From Cocleimonas sp. (GTDB lineage: Bacteria; Pseudomonadota; Gammaproteobacteria; Thiotrichales; Thiotrichaceae): DNA of 13,793 nt. The position numbers and the translations under genes are program-made. The stretch's first letter is position 1. Each line of letters starts with the position of its first letter. Below the pieces are notes generated by a model. The model saw nothing but the letters and a program-made list of their open reading frames with translations, did not search any database and was not told the origin of the DNA. This document shows, piece by piece, positions 1-7,454 of this stretch. The stretch lies in NCBI GenBank assembly GCA_023145535.1, contig JAGLDQ010000004.1, positions 1 through 13,793 on the forward strand, read 5' to 3'.

Positions 1-470
1 CCAATCATTAAAAAACGTCCCATAAAGGAGAAATTAATTTTAGTGGAGAATGCGGTAAAGGTTAAGCCAGCAACCAGTGCAACCGTAATGACAGAGGCAT
101 GAAGCAAAACATCATCCGCACGGGCGAGTGCCATATAAATGAGCGGCATAAAAATAACGGCTTCAGCGATGGTATAAAGACCAAGCCCCAGATACTGCTT
201 TTCACGTGATAGGCCATTATGCGCCCAGCTATTGGCCAACATGGAAACGCCCATAAAAACAGCAAGCACAATTAACCAAGACCATTTACTTCCAGAAAGT
301 AGTGACATAAAGCTGGCAGCGACACCTGATTTAATCAGCAATGACTCAAGAAGAGCAAAAGCAGCAATCGCGCCGCCTAAGTGTAAATAAGTACGTTTAA
401 TAAAATCTGCACGGTCTGTTTCTGTTGCATTAGCAACGATTTGACCGCTACCTGCATCTAAATAACTCAT
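1..470 (-). CDS. Bax inhibitor-1/YccA family membrane protein (N-terminal part, runs off the left edge)
   Basis: An open frame on the minus strand starts at the ATG at 470-468 and continues past position 1, giving 156 codons with no stop. A GGAG stands 10 nt before the ATG. After a polar N-terminus of about 28 residues the protein shows at least four hydrophobic segments, near residues 29-46, 63-80, 93-114 and 123-141. A segment ending in SFMGRFLMI matches the post-helix 'TKKDFSFMG' region typical of BI-1/YccA/YbhL proteins (TMBIM family). The family has six or seven helices and about 220-240 residues, so roughly a third is missing here. E. coli YccA is known to modulate the FtsH protease; YbhL has no settled role. 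The family call rests on remembered similarity, and the exact subfamily is not determined. Confidence 0.8.
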   Translation of the reverse strand, partial: MSYLDAGSGQIVANATETDRADFIKRTYLHLGGAIAAFALLESLLIKSGVAASFMSLLSGSKWSWLIVLAVFMGVSMLANSWAHNGLSREKQYLGLGLYTIAEAVIFMPLIYMALARADDVLLHASVITVALVAGLTFTAFSTKINFSFMGRFLMI

Positions 471-577
471 TATTTCAATTCTCCAGAGTGGTTGGATATT
501 AAGGATTCAGAATAAGTTTTTGGGGTATTATTAAATTTTCAGTGCTAAGTAGATGTGCAATATAAATGAGATATAGC

Positions 578-618
578 AAACTAGCTTAGCAAGTTTCTCT
601 GATTAGAAACTAAAGTTT
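578..618. promoter_or_regulatory. Two adjacent palindromes with AAACT/AGTTT half-sites upstream of the BI-1-type gene
   Basis: The 259-bp gap 471-729 lies upstream of the BI-1-type gene and downstream of the GH3 gene (both minus). It holds an imperfect 19-bp palindrome at 578-596 (AAACT a GCTtAGC a AGTTT) and a shorter one at 607-618 (AAACT-AA-AGTTT). The two share the same outer half-sites, which would suit a regulator binding tandem sites. I found no convincing sigma-70 promoter and no classical terminator in the gap, so the role is inference. Confidence 0.3.
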
Positions 619-729
619 AGCATAATGATCTGAATCAATAGATTAATTATTGGCAAACACGCTATAGACTATATAGTTGCTTGCGGCTATTTCAAGGCGG
701 CTCAATCTTTTCACTATCGTTAGGAAAGA

Positions 730-3414
730 TTATTTTAAATAAGCCGCTAATAAATCATCGATAGAAAGCTCTTTAATCCGCGCTATTAATAACACCAGCA
801 TAAAGGCAAACAGTGCCATAATAAATAATAACGGGGGACGGGTAAAAACACGCTTGACTAAGATCAACACGGCTTCTTTGAAATGGGTTGATTTTACAAT
901 ATCATGTTTGCTGAATTCAATGATATAGAGCAAGATAAGCAGGGCAGTGATACTGATTAATATCAGGAGTAGATTGGTATAATAACCATAATTATTGTTA
1001 TAAAGATCTGTCTTTACACCGCCTGCATTTTCTTGCCGAATGCTTAAAAAGGAGAGTAATTTATAACGCGTTTTTTCTAGCAAGGTGAGATCATCACGTT
1101 GTTCAATATCAGTGATGATTTCATTCAATAGTTGCTTCATGCTCGTGATTGAGTTTAGTTTTTCTGCTGAAATGATCGCGTCAAAAACATTGACTTGTTC
1201 GATTGCAGGGGGGGCTAGTTTGTCAATGGTTACTTTTTTTCCCTTGAAGTGATTGCTTAAGGAGCTAGCTAATTCCTGTGGTATGGACTCAATATTTTTT
1301 TTGAAGTGGTTAAGTGAAGAGGCGATTTCCTGAACCTCTTCTTCCAATTCGATGATAACCAGTTCATTTGCCAGTTCGGCTGCTGAATCAATTTCATATT
1401 GAAAGATGGGTGTTCCTGATGTTGGTTTATCAATATTAATCGAGGCTCTTTTTTTATTGAAAGGGATGGTTAATGCTGGGTTTTTTAGTGGCATTAAATT
1501 GCCATTTAATATTTGTACATCAATCGGGTAAGATAATTCATGACTAGTAAAGGCCCCCATGATACTGACTTTTTCATTATGGTATATTTGTTCTGGAATA
1601 ATGATAGGTGTTTGATGTAACAGTATATAAATACGAGCCTTGTTGTTTACATATTGGATAATATTCTGTAAACGATCAATATCCTCCTTCTTATTGGCTT
1701 CAAAATAGATGTGTTGGCAGTTGTTAGCCGCAAGGAAATCCTTAACAGGCTGTCGAAGCCGTTTTAGATACGCAATAAGGGTTTCATTTTCTTTAAGAGT
1801 TAGGCGGATATGTGCTGAGTTACTCAGATGAATACGGTTATATTTTGTTTGTAATGCTGTGTAACTTTTTTTATGATCGGTAAAAATACAGGCACTACTT
1901 TGATTGACACGAGTAATCCGTGGCACCGTCCCTTGTAATAACACATAAGCATCAATAATAGTCTTCTGATGCAGCGCTTTCACTTTAAGCGAGTCAATAT
2001 AGCCATCTTCACTTTTAATAATATCTGGCGGATTAACACGGCTAGTCATTACCTTTTTCATCTTACCTTTAATAAAGTGACTGATTTTTCCACCATGAAG
2101 TTTATAGTGATAAGCTTTAGCGTGCAAAATGCGCCGTAATGATTCTCTAAAACGCGCTTCAATGCTGCTATTACCGTTGATATAACTAGCGAGGCGGTTT
2201 TTGACGCGAATGATTTCATCGACGGTAATAACGCCATTTTTGAATTCACCGATGTAATGACTACGCTGTGATTCAAGAATAACTTTGGCAAACATTAAAA
2301 TATCATGTCCAGCATCAAAGGCATCAATGGCTAAAGCACCAAAATCAATGGTGCTGTAATAGCCACTTTCAGTGCTTATGCCATCAACCTGAGAGCGTGA
2401 TTTTTCATATGCTAAGATAGAGTTCATGCCCATATCATCCGTGATAATAATTTTATCGTTATAACCCAGTGAGCGGATGCCAAGCGCGGTGTTATCGTCA
2501 GATCTTATAAGTCCTGCCACTTTTTTACTGACCGTTGCTGGGTTTTTTTCATCAAGAAAATCAATCACAACATGCGATGTCATAATGCCATTAAGATACG
2601 CTTTAAGCGCATAATAAGGTGTTATTTGTCGCTTAAAATCATCTTTTGTTCCAATAAACTTGGATATACCCGCATGTGGATTAATATCAATTTTTCCAAG
2701 CCCAGGAAAATGTTTACCAATCACGGTGATACCAGCTTCGCGTAGTCCCTTAATATAATAGGCAGCTATGCGACTCACGCCTTCAGGTACGCTAGAAAAG
2801 CTACGATTTTTCAACAGTGAGTTATAAGCGCCTTGTACGGTTTCATCAATATCCAACACAGGGCCAAGAATCATATTGATACCACTACTAGCAAGCTGGT
2901 AGCCCACCGCTTTGCCTGTATTTTCAATACTATTGATATTTTGGGTGGTTGCCATCGTGAGTGCTGGAGGAGGGGGCGTAATCACGCTTTTTATGGGATT
3001 GTAGCGTGGCCCTTCAAAATCAGCGGCAATAAAAAGGGGGACTTTTAAGTGCTTACTTGCCAATGCGCGGTATTGCATATTACTAACAAAATTAGTCACA
3101 ATGCTAATACGCTCCTCACCTGATTCTGTGCGTCGGCGTAGGTAGTTAAAATTAGAGCTTTGTAAAATAATTGAACCAAACCCTTCCTCTTCAATTAAGC
3201 GCTTATGGATAGCATTGCGTTCTTGCACTCTAGAAAAATGAAGCGGCATGTTGATCATAAAAAGCTGCCCAACCCCCTCTTCTACACTAATATTCTTTGC
3301 CCATTCCGTAATTTGATTATTTTCGGCAGCGGTTAATTCGCGTGAATCAGCGTATGTGTTGGTAATAAAAATTAGACTACTGATTAATAGCAAGAGGGAG
3401 TGTGTAATTTTCAT
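730..3414 (-). CDS. Exported, membrane-anchored NagZ-like glycoside hydrolase family 3 protein
   Basis: The 894-residue protein begins with a signal peptide (MKITHSLLLL..., likely cleaved after TYA, residues 20-22). Residues about 35-435 follow the GH3 barrel of beta-N-acetylhexosaminidases such as NagZ. Visible motifs are DFEGPR (132-137, family DxEGGR), GPVLDID (184-190), NRSF (203-206), KHFPGLG (234-240), His247, and ITDDMGM (324-330), where Asp326 fits the nucleophile. The NagZ Asp-x-His dyad reads Asn245-Pro-His247, so the usual Asp is replaced. Residues about 470-690 may be a divergent GH3 C-terminal domain. A charged, possibly coiled-coil stretch follows, then two membrane helices (about 814-832 and 861-877). 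NagZ enzymes cleave N-acetylglucosamine from peptidoglycan-type substrates. E. coli NagZ is cytoplasmic and about 340 residues, so export, size and anchoring are unusual. The AAGGGG ribosome site lies inside the end of the upstream CHAT gene, which indicates translational coupling. Substrate and activity are unproven. Confidence 0.85.
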   Translation of the reverse strand: MKITHSLLLLISSLIFITNTYADSRELTAAENNQITEWAKNISVEEGVGQLFMINMPLHFSRVQERNAIHKRLIEEEGFGSIILQSSNFNYLRRRTESGEERISIVTNFVSNMQYRALASKHLKVPLFIAADFEGPRYNPIKSVITPPPPALTMATTQNINSIENTGKAVGYQLASSGINMILGPVLDIDETVQGAYNSLLKNRSFSSVPEGVSRIAAYYIKGLREAGITVIGKHFPGLGKIDINPHAGISKFIGTKDDFKRQITPYYALKAYLNGIMTSHVVIDFLDEKNPATVSKKVAGLIRSDDNTALGIRSLGYNDKIIITDDMGMNSILAYEKSRSQVDGISTESGYYSTIDFGALAIDAFDAGHDILMFAKVILESQRSHYIGEFKNGVITVDEIIRVKNRLASYINGNSSIEARFRESLRRILHAKAYHYKLHGGKISHFIKGKMKKVMTSRVNPPDIIKSEDGYIDSLKVKALHQKTIIDAYVLLQGTVPRITRVNQSSACIFTDHKKSYTALQTKYNRIHLSNSAHIRLTLKENETLIAYLKRLRQPVKDFLAANNCQHIYFEANKKEDIDRLQNIIQYVNNKARIYILLHQTPIIIPEQIYHNEKVSIMGAFTSHELSYPIDVQILNGNLMPLKNPALTIPFNKKRASINIDKPTSGTPIFQYEIDSAAELANELVIIELEEEVQEIASSLNHFKKNIESIPQELASSLSNHFKGKKVTIDKLAPPAIEQVNVFDAIISAEKLNSITSMKQLLNEIITDIEQRDDLTLLEKTRYKLLSFLSIRQENAGGVKTDLYNNNYGYYTNLLLILISITALLILLYIIEFSKHDIVKSTHFKEAVLILVKRVFTRPPLLFIMALFAFMLVLLIARIKELSIDDLLAAYLK

Positions 3415-3416
3415 GT

Positions 3417-4718
3417 TTAGCCCCTTTTTATGAATATTTCCAATAGATGATATAACACGGTTGCAAATCCTGATGTCATCAGCAAGACAAGGAGTAGGGT
3501 CGTGACAATAGCCAAGGTCATACGATGAGATCGTTTCTCTTTTTTATTCTCTAGCGTGGTTTTTTCACTATCGGGCTCAAATATTTTTTTATCCTTGCCA
3601 AATAAACGACCGCTTTGGGCGCGCATATAAAGTGCAGCTGTGCCAAATTCTATTTCATTCGGTTGATTATAAATGGCAAGCCGCGCCAAGGTTAATGAGG
3701 TGTCTACAGGGCTACCATGTGATAAGGCGTTATAAAAAGTTTCAGAAAAGACAATGGCGGATTTATCCGTAATGACATATTGCATGGCCAGTACCGCCGG
3801 TACGCCCTTTTTAACGACGCTTTGTGCAACGCCAGAGAAAATATTCTCAGTAGAAGTCACTCCCCCTTCGCACGCATTCAGGACAATAAGACGGGATGAT
3901 TGGCTGCCTTCAATAATCGCGGCGACACGTTGAGAACTGACGGGTACACCATTGCCCTCATCGTCCTCAAAAATAATAACACCCTCATTGCGTTCTTTAC
4001 TAAAATCACCATGACCAATAAAGTGGATAATATGGCAAGGGTGTTGGCTGATGCTTTGGGTGATTTTTTGTAGTGTCGCGTGTTCGATAACCTCCAAGGT
4101 AATGCGTTGCTTTTGCTCCAACGGTGTTAGCGCTTGCTGAATTTTTTCTCGTTCTTTAGCGACATTCAGTGGGGGGTAATTTTTAGGGTCAGAAATAACG
4201 ACCAAAACATGCAAGGGTGGTTTGATTTGCATTGATTTAGCGCCAATGCTTAGCTCCATATAGCGTACAATCGAGGTATTGCCAGATAAGGTTAAAAAAG
4301 AGTGGGTACGCTGATCAAACAGAAACTCCCATGGAATATTGATGAGTTCAGGGTTTTCAGGAAAACGGAGTCGAATACGCAAACCTGCTTTTTGACTCTG
4401 CGCGGTTATTTTACTTTCACGGTAAGTCTCACCAATACTTTGTTGAAAAATAGCATTAAATAACGTTTTCCCAAACCGTTGAATCTTATAGGCAATGTCA
4501 TTAGCAGAGGGTTTGCTTTTATCAGGGTGAAGGTCACTTTCATTCAGAATAAAACTGCGTGTATGTGAAAAATCACTGACAATTTGATCTAATTCTTGTT
4601 CGGCAAAAGGAAAGTCAAAGCGATTGCGTGCCTCACCATTAGGCGAAGCAATTACACGCGCCTGATATTGGGTGTTGCGCTTGCTGATCTCCAGATCAAA
4701 ATTTAAGTATTTGTCCAT
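3417..4718 (-). CDS. CHAT-domain cysteine protease with C-terminal membrane anchor
   Basis: This 433-residue protein carries a CHAT (caspase HetF-associated with TPRs) domain over about residues 120-375. The expected catalytic pair is visible: His236 in HFIGHGDFS and Cys283 in VLNACEGG. The IPWEFLF motif (128-134) typical of the start of CHAT domains is also present. The first 120 residues match no domain I recognise, and no TPR repeats are evident. A Lys/Arg-rich stretch (392-399) precedes one membrane helix at about 401-428, then a short KRG tail. There is no signal peptide, so the protease should face the cytoplasm as a tail-anchored protein. The start is preceded by AGGG at a short spacing. 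Only 2 nt separate its stop from the GH3 start, so the two genes almost certainly form one operon. CHAT proteases act in eukaryotic separase and in bacterial immune effectors such as Craspase and gasdermin-cleaving proteases. What this one cleaves is unknown. Confidence 0.88.
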   Translation of the reverse strand: MDKYLNFDLEISKRNTQYQARVIASPNGEARNRFDFPFAEQELDQIVSDFSHTRSFILNESDLHPDKSKPSANDIAYKIQRFGKTLFNAIFQQSIGETYRESKITAQSQKAGLRIRLRFPENPELINIPWEFLFDQRTHSFLTLSGNTSIVRYMELSIGAKSMQIKPPLHVLVVISDPKNYPPLNVAKEREKIQQALTPLEQKQRITLEVIEHATLQKITQSISQHPCHIIHFIGHGDFSKERNEGVIIFEDDEGNGVPVSSQRVAAIIEGSQSSRLIVLNACEGGVTSTENIFSGVAQSVVKKGVPAVLAMQYVITDKSAIVFSETFYNALSHGSPVDTSLTLARLAIYNQPNEIEFGTAALYMRAQSGRLFGKDKKIFEPDSEKTTLENKKEKRSHRMTLAIVTTLLLVLLMTSGFATVLYHLLEIFIKRG

Positions 4719-4778
4719 TTAGCCCTACTTTATCGATTGATACTCTTGACATGATGATGCAGAGATTGAGTGTGAAAA

Positions 4779-4794
4779 GCTAATCATTAGCCAA
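4779..4794 (-). promoter_or_regulatory. Possible sigma-54-type promoter, also a perfect palindrome, upstream of the CHAT-GH3 operon
   Basis: Read on the minus strand, this site is TTGGCTAATGATTAGC. It has GG and GC separated by exactly 10 nt, and fits TGGCAC-N5-TTGCW at 8 of 11 defined positions when the next base is included. The start would fall near 4768, leaving a leader of about 50 nt before the CHAT gene. The same bases form the 13-bp palindrome GCTAATcATTAGC (4779-4791), so an operator is an equally fair reading. I saw no good sigma-70 promoter for this operon. Confidence 0.3.
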
Positions 4795-4821
4795 ATTCGT
4801 AGCGCTAAGAATAGTAAAGAT

Positions 4822-4834
4822 AATCAAGGTATTT
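4822..4834 (+). promoter_or_regulatory. IHF-like site between the CHAT operon promoter candidate and a distal dyad
   Basis: AATCAAGGTATTT matches the IHF consensus WATCAANNNNTTR at all defined positions except the last. Relative to a minus-strand start near 4768 it would sit at about -54 to -66, where IHF commonly bends DNA at sigma-54 promoters. The consensus is short and AT-rich, so a chance match is quite possible. Confidence 0.25.
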
Positions 4835-4867
4835 CGTTTTTTATGCCCATTGTTCATTTTTTACTGA

Positions 4868-4896
4868 AAATGATCGATAGACCCTATTTATCATTT
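4868..4896. promoter_or_regulatory. Dyad AAATGAT-N15-ATCATTT in the divergent intergenic region
   Basis: Two perfect 7-bp inverted half-sites lie 15 nt apart at 4868-4874 and 4890-4896. The right half overlaps the candidate -35 box of the ABC importer operon. The dyad also lies about 100-128 nt upstream of the possible sigma-54 start for the CHAT-GH3 operon. It could be an operator for the importer, an enhancer-type site for the CHAT operon, or both. No regulator gene is present in the window. Confidence 0.35.
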
Positions 4897-4915
4897 CATA
4901 AAATACGCGTATGCT
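4887..4915 (+). promoter_or_regulatory. Candidate sigma-70 promoter for the ABC importer operon
   Basis: TTTATC (4887-4892) and TATGCT (4910-4915) are separated by 17 nt, the optimal spacing. The -10 box matches at 4 of 6 positions and the -35 is weak. Transcription would start near 4922, giving a leader of about 55 nt ending in a strong AGGAGA ribosome site before the binding-protein gene. Confidence 0.4.
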
Positions 4916-4976
4916 CGTGAAACATGCAAGGATTACCTTCAAATAGTAGTACCCACAAAGGAAAGGAGATTTTCAT

Positions 4977-6326
4977 ATGAAAAAAAACACCCCAACGTTA
5001 AATCGTCGAGGCTTTTTAAAGGTCGCAGGCGCAGCAGGTATCGCCGCAACGGCTCCTCTGTTTTTTATTAAAGGCGCTTACGCTGAAGATCAGAAGTTTA
5101 GGAATGACCCAGGCAAGGGAAAAACAGTAAAACTTGGTTTTAATGTGCCACAAACAGGGGCTTATGCGGATGAAGGTGCCGATGAGTTACGTGCTTTTAA
5201 ACTGGCCGTGAAGCATCTTAATGGTGAGGGCGATGGCGGTATGATGAATACCTTTAAGCCCTCTTCACTAAAAGGGACTGGTATTTTAGGCAAGAAAGTT
5301 GAATTTGTAACGGGCGATACGCAAACTAAATCAGACGCCGCGCGTGGATCGGCCAAACGTATGATCGAAAAAGATGGCGTATTAATGGTCAGTGGTGGTT
5401 CATCATCAGGCGTTGCGATTGCAGTACAAGGCTTATGTCAGGAAATGGGTGTCATGTTTATGGCAGGTCTGACGCACTCAAACGATACAACAGGTAAAGA
5501 TAAGCGTCGTTATGGTTTCCGTCATTTCTTCAATGCTAAAATGTCAGGTGCCGCATTAGGTCCAGTATTAGAAAAGGAAATGGGCAAAGAGCGTAAGGCA
5601 TACCATTTAACCGCTGATTATACATGGGGCTGGACACAAGAAGAGTCCATTAAAGAAACCACCGAAGGATTAGGTTGGAAAACAACCAAAACGGTAAAGA
5701 CTCCTGTAGGTGCGGGTGATTTCTCACAGTATATTACCCCTATCTTAAACTCAGGTGCTGACGTATTGATTCTTAACCATTACGGTAAAGATATGATCAA
5801 TTCATTGACGCAAGCCGTTCAATTTGGTCTGCGTGATAAGCAAGTCAATGGCAAAACCTTTGAGATTATCGTACCGCTCTACTCACGTCTAATGGCGCAG
5901 GGTGCGGGTAAAAATATGCAAGGTATTTTAGGCACAACCAACTGGAACTGGGCACTGAAAGACGAAGGTTCAAAAGCTTTTGTTAAATCATTTGGTAAAG
6001 AGTTTGGGCATCCACCTTCACAGGCCGCGCATACTTGTTATGTACAAACACTGCTTTATGCCAATGCCTGTGAAATGGCAGGATCATTTTACCCACCAGA
6101 AGTGATCAAAAAAATGGAAGGCTTTAAGTTTGACGGCATGGGTAATGGCGCAACGGAATATCGTGCAGAAGATCATCAGTGCTTTAAAGATGTCTTGGTT
6201 GTCCGTGGTAATGATAAGCCAAAAAGCCAGTTTGACCTGCTTGAAATTGTGCAAGAAGTACCGCGTTCACAAGTTGAATATGATGCGAAAATCTTTGGTG
6301 GTGACCTAGGCCCTTATAAGGTTTAG
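4977..6326 (+). CDS. Tat-exported periplasmic substrate-binding protein of a HAAT-type ABC importer
   Basis: The protein has 449 residues and starts with a twin-arginine signal, NRRGFLKVAG (residues 9-18), then a hydrophobic stretch and a likely cleavage after AYA (34-36). The mature part is a type I periplasmic binding fold of the LivJ/Peripla_BP_6 kind. It opens with VKLGFNVPQTGAYADEG, includes GGSSSGVA (140-147) in the ligand-contact region, and has a DHQ near the C-terminus that is typical of the family. A Gly-rich insertion lies near residues 82-104. The ATG is set by AGGAG 8 nt upstream. It is first in an operon with two permeases and two ATPases and should deliver ligand to them. Branched-chain amino acids, amides, urea, aromatic compounds and other small carboxylates are all known ligands of this family. 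The sequence does not tell me which applies, so I give no liv symbol here. Confidence 0.9.
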   Translation: MKKNTPTLNRRGFLKVAGAAGIAATAPLFFIKGAYAEDQKFRNDPGKGKTVKLGFNVPQTGAYADEGADELRAFKLAVKHLNGEGDGGMMNTFKPSSLKGTGILGKKVEFVTGDTQTKSDAARGSAKRMIEKDGVLMVSGGSSSGVAIAVQGLCQEMGVMFMAGLTHSNDTTGKDKRRYGFRHFFNAKMSGAALGPVLEKEMGKERKAYHLTADYTWGWTQEESIKETTEGLGWKTTKTVKTPVGAGDFSQYITPILNSGADVLILNHYGKDMINSLTQAVQFGLRDKQVNGKTFEIIVPLYSRLMAQGAGKNMQGILGTTNWNWALKDEGSKAFVKSFGKEFGHPPSQAAHTCYVQTLLYANACEMAGSFYPPEVIKKMEGFKFDGMGNGATEYRAEDHQCFKDVLVVRGNDKPKSQFDLLEIVQEVPRSQVEYDAKIFGGDLGPYKV

Positions 6327-6357
6327 CACTTAACGGCTAAAGAAAATTAAACAACGG

Positions 6358-6383
6358 AATACATGAGCGATAGCTTATGTGTT
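6358..6383 (+). other. Intercistronic RNA hairpin between the binding protein and first permease
   Basis: AATACATGAGC and GCTTATGTGTT pair around a GATA loop to give an 11-bp stem with two G-U wobbles. It lies in the 111-bp gap after the binding-protein gene. No U-tract follows directly; the first T-rich run (TATTTTT) begins 12 nt later. Hairpins in this position, as in malE-malF, are known to protect the upstream mRNA or to reduce read-through, so the binding protein exceeds the permeases. That role here is inference. Confidence 0.5.
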
Positions 6384-6437
6384 TCGTGGTCAGTTATTTT
6401 TAAAAAATTTATCTTGGGGATCAGATAGTTAACGCTT

Positions 6438-7454
6438 ATGGATGCTATCCTAATTCAAATCCTTAACGGTCTCGATAAAGGCGGCGCTTATGCGCTTATC
6501 GCGTTAGGGCTAACACTTACTTTCGGCACACTTGGTGTAGTTAATTTTGCTCATGGAGCAATCTTTATGCTAGGTGCATTTTGTGCCGTTCTCTTTCAAA
6601 ATATTCTGACCTTTTCCAAAAAGGTCAAAGATGAAAGCATCACTTTCTTCGATGCTTACAAAGAACAACCGTATCTAGAAATATGGTGGGGGGATACAGG
6701 CTCTGCCATTATTGACTATGCCGTTCCCTTATCTATCTTATTTGCCATTCCAGTGATGCTATTGATTGGTGTTATTATGGAAAGGGGATTGATCAAGCAT
6801 TTTTATAAACGTGAACATGCGGATCAAATTTTGGTGACCTTTGGTTTAGCCATTGTAATACAAGAAATCATTCGTCATTTTTTTGGTGCAAATCCTATTC
6901 CAACGCCACCGCCTGATGTGGTTGCAGGTAGCGCCGCCATTGGCACTTTCTTGGGTTTAAATGATAACTTGGTGTATCCGTGGTGGCGACTTATTTATCT
7001 TGCCTTCTCTGCCATTATTATCTTTTCTGTCTTTGCTTTTCTAAAGTTCACCACCTTTGGCATGGTCGTTAGGGCGGGTATGGCCGATCGAGAAACCGTG
7101 GGGTTATTAGGTATTAATGTTCAGCGTCGATTTACGATTGTTTTTGGTATAGCGACCGTTGTTGCAGGACTTGCAGGGGTTATGTATGCGCCAATATTAC
7201 CCCCTGATTATCATATGGGGATGGATTTTTTAGTCCTCTCCTTTGTAGTGGTGGTGGTGGGTGGAATGGGATCGCTAGGAGGCGCTGTTGCGGCGGGATT
7301 CCTGCTCGGTGTTTTACAATCTTTCGCGTCAATGAATGAAGTAAAAGCAATCCTTCCTGGTATTGACCAAATAATTATTTATCTTGTGGCTGTTATTATT
7401 CTATTGGTTAGACCACGTGGATTAATGGGGCGTGAGGGGGTAATGGATGACTAA
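6438..7454 (+). CDS. livH: HAAT-type ABC importer permease, LivH family
   Basis: A hydrophobic 338-residue protein of the BPD_transp_2 family. The N-terminal block GAYALIALGLTLTFG (16-30) followed by NFAHG (36-40) is characteristic of LivH. The GMVVRAGMADRETVGLLGIN block (about residues 207-226) is the cytoplasmic loop that contacts the ATPases. GGMGSLGGAVAAG and a C-terminal LVRPRGLMG complete the family pattern. It is longer than E. coli LivH (308 residues) because of a polar loop near residues 57-92. The only purine-rich site, GGGGA at 6416-6420, lies 17 nt before the ATG, which is farther than usual; an in-frame TAG upstream excludes a much longer protein. Initiation may therefore be weak. 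The gene overlaps the next permease by 8 nt. Confidence 0.92.
   Translation: MDAILIQILNGLDKGGAYALIALGLTLTFGTLGVVNFAHGAIFMLGAFCAVLFQNILTFSKKVKDESITFFDAYKEQPYLEIWWGDTGSAIIDYAVPLSILFAIPVMLLIGVIMERGLIKHFYKREHADQILVTFGLAIVIQEIIRHFFGANPIPTPPPDVVAGSAAIGTFLGLNDNLVYPWWRLIYLAFSAIIIFSVFAFLKFTTFGMVVRAGMADRETVGLLGINVQRRFTIVFGIATVVAGLAGVMYAPILPPDYHMGMDFLVLSFVVVVVGGMGSLGGAVAAGFLLGVLQSFASMNEVKAILPGIDQIIIYLVAVIILLVRPRGLMGREGVMDD

Noticed and set aside
62..271. 69-residue plus-strand frame
   Set aside because: It lies antisense within the BI-1-type membrane protein gene, whose reading is continuous and family-like. The frame is Cys/Trp/Phe-rich with no motif.
2058..3048. Small frames at 2058-2291 (minus) and 2833-3048 (plus)
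   Set aside because: Both are shadows of the GH3 gene in other frames, without ribosome sites or recognisable features.
5162..5356. 64-residue minus-strand frame
   Set aside because: Antisense to the binding-protein gene, with a Ser/Pro/Ala-rich composition typical of a shadow.
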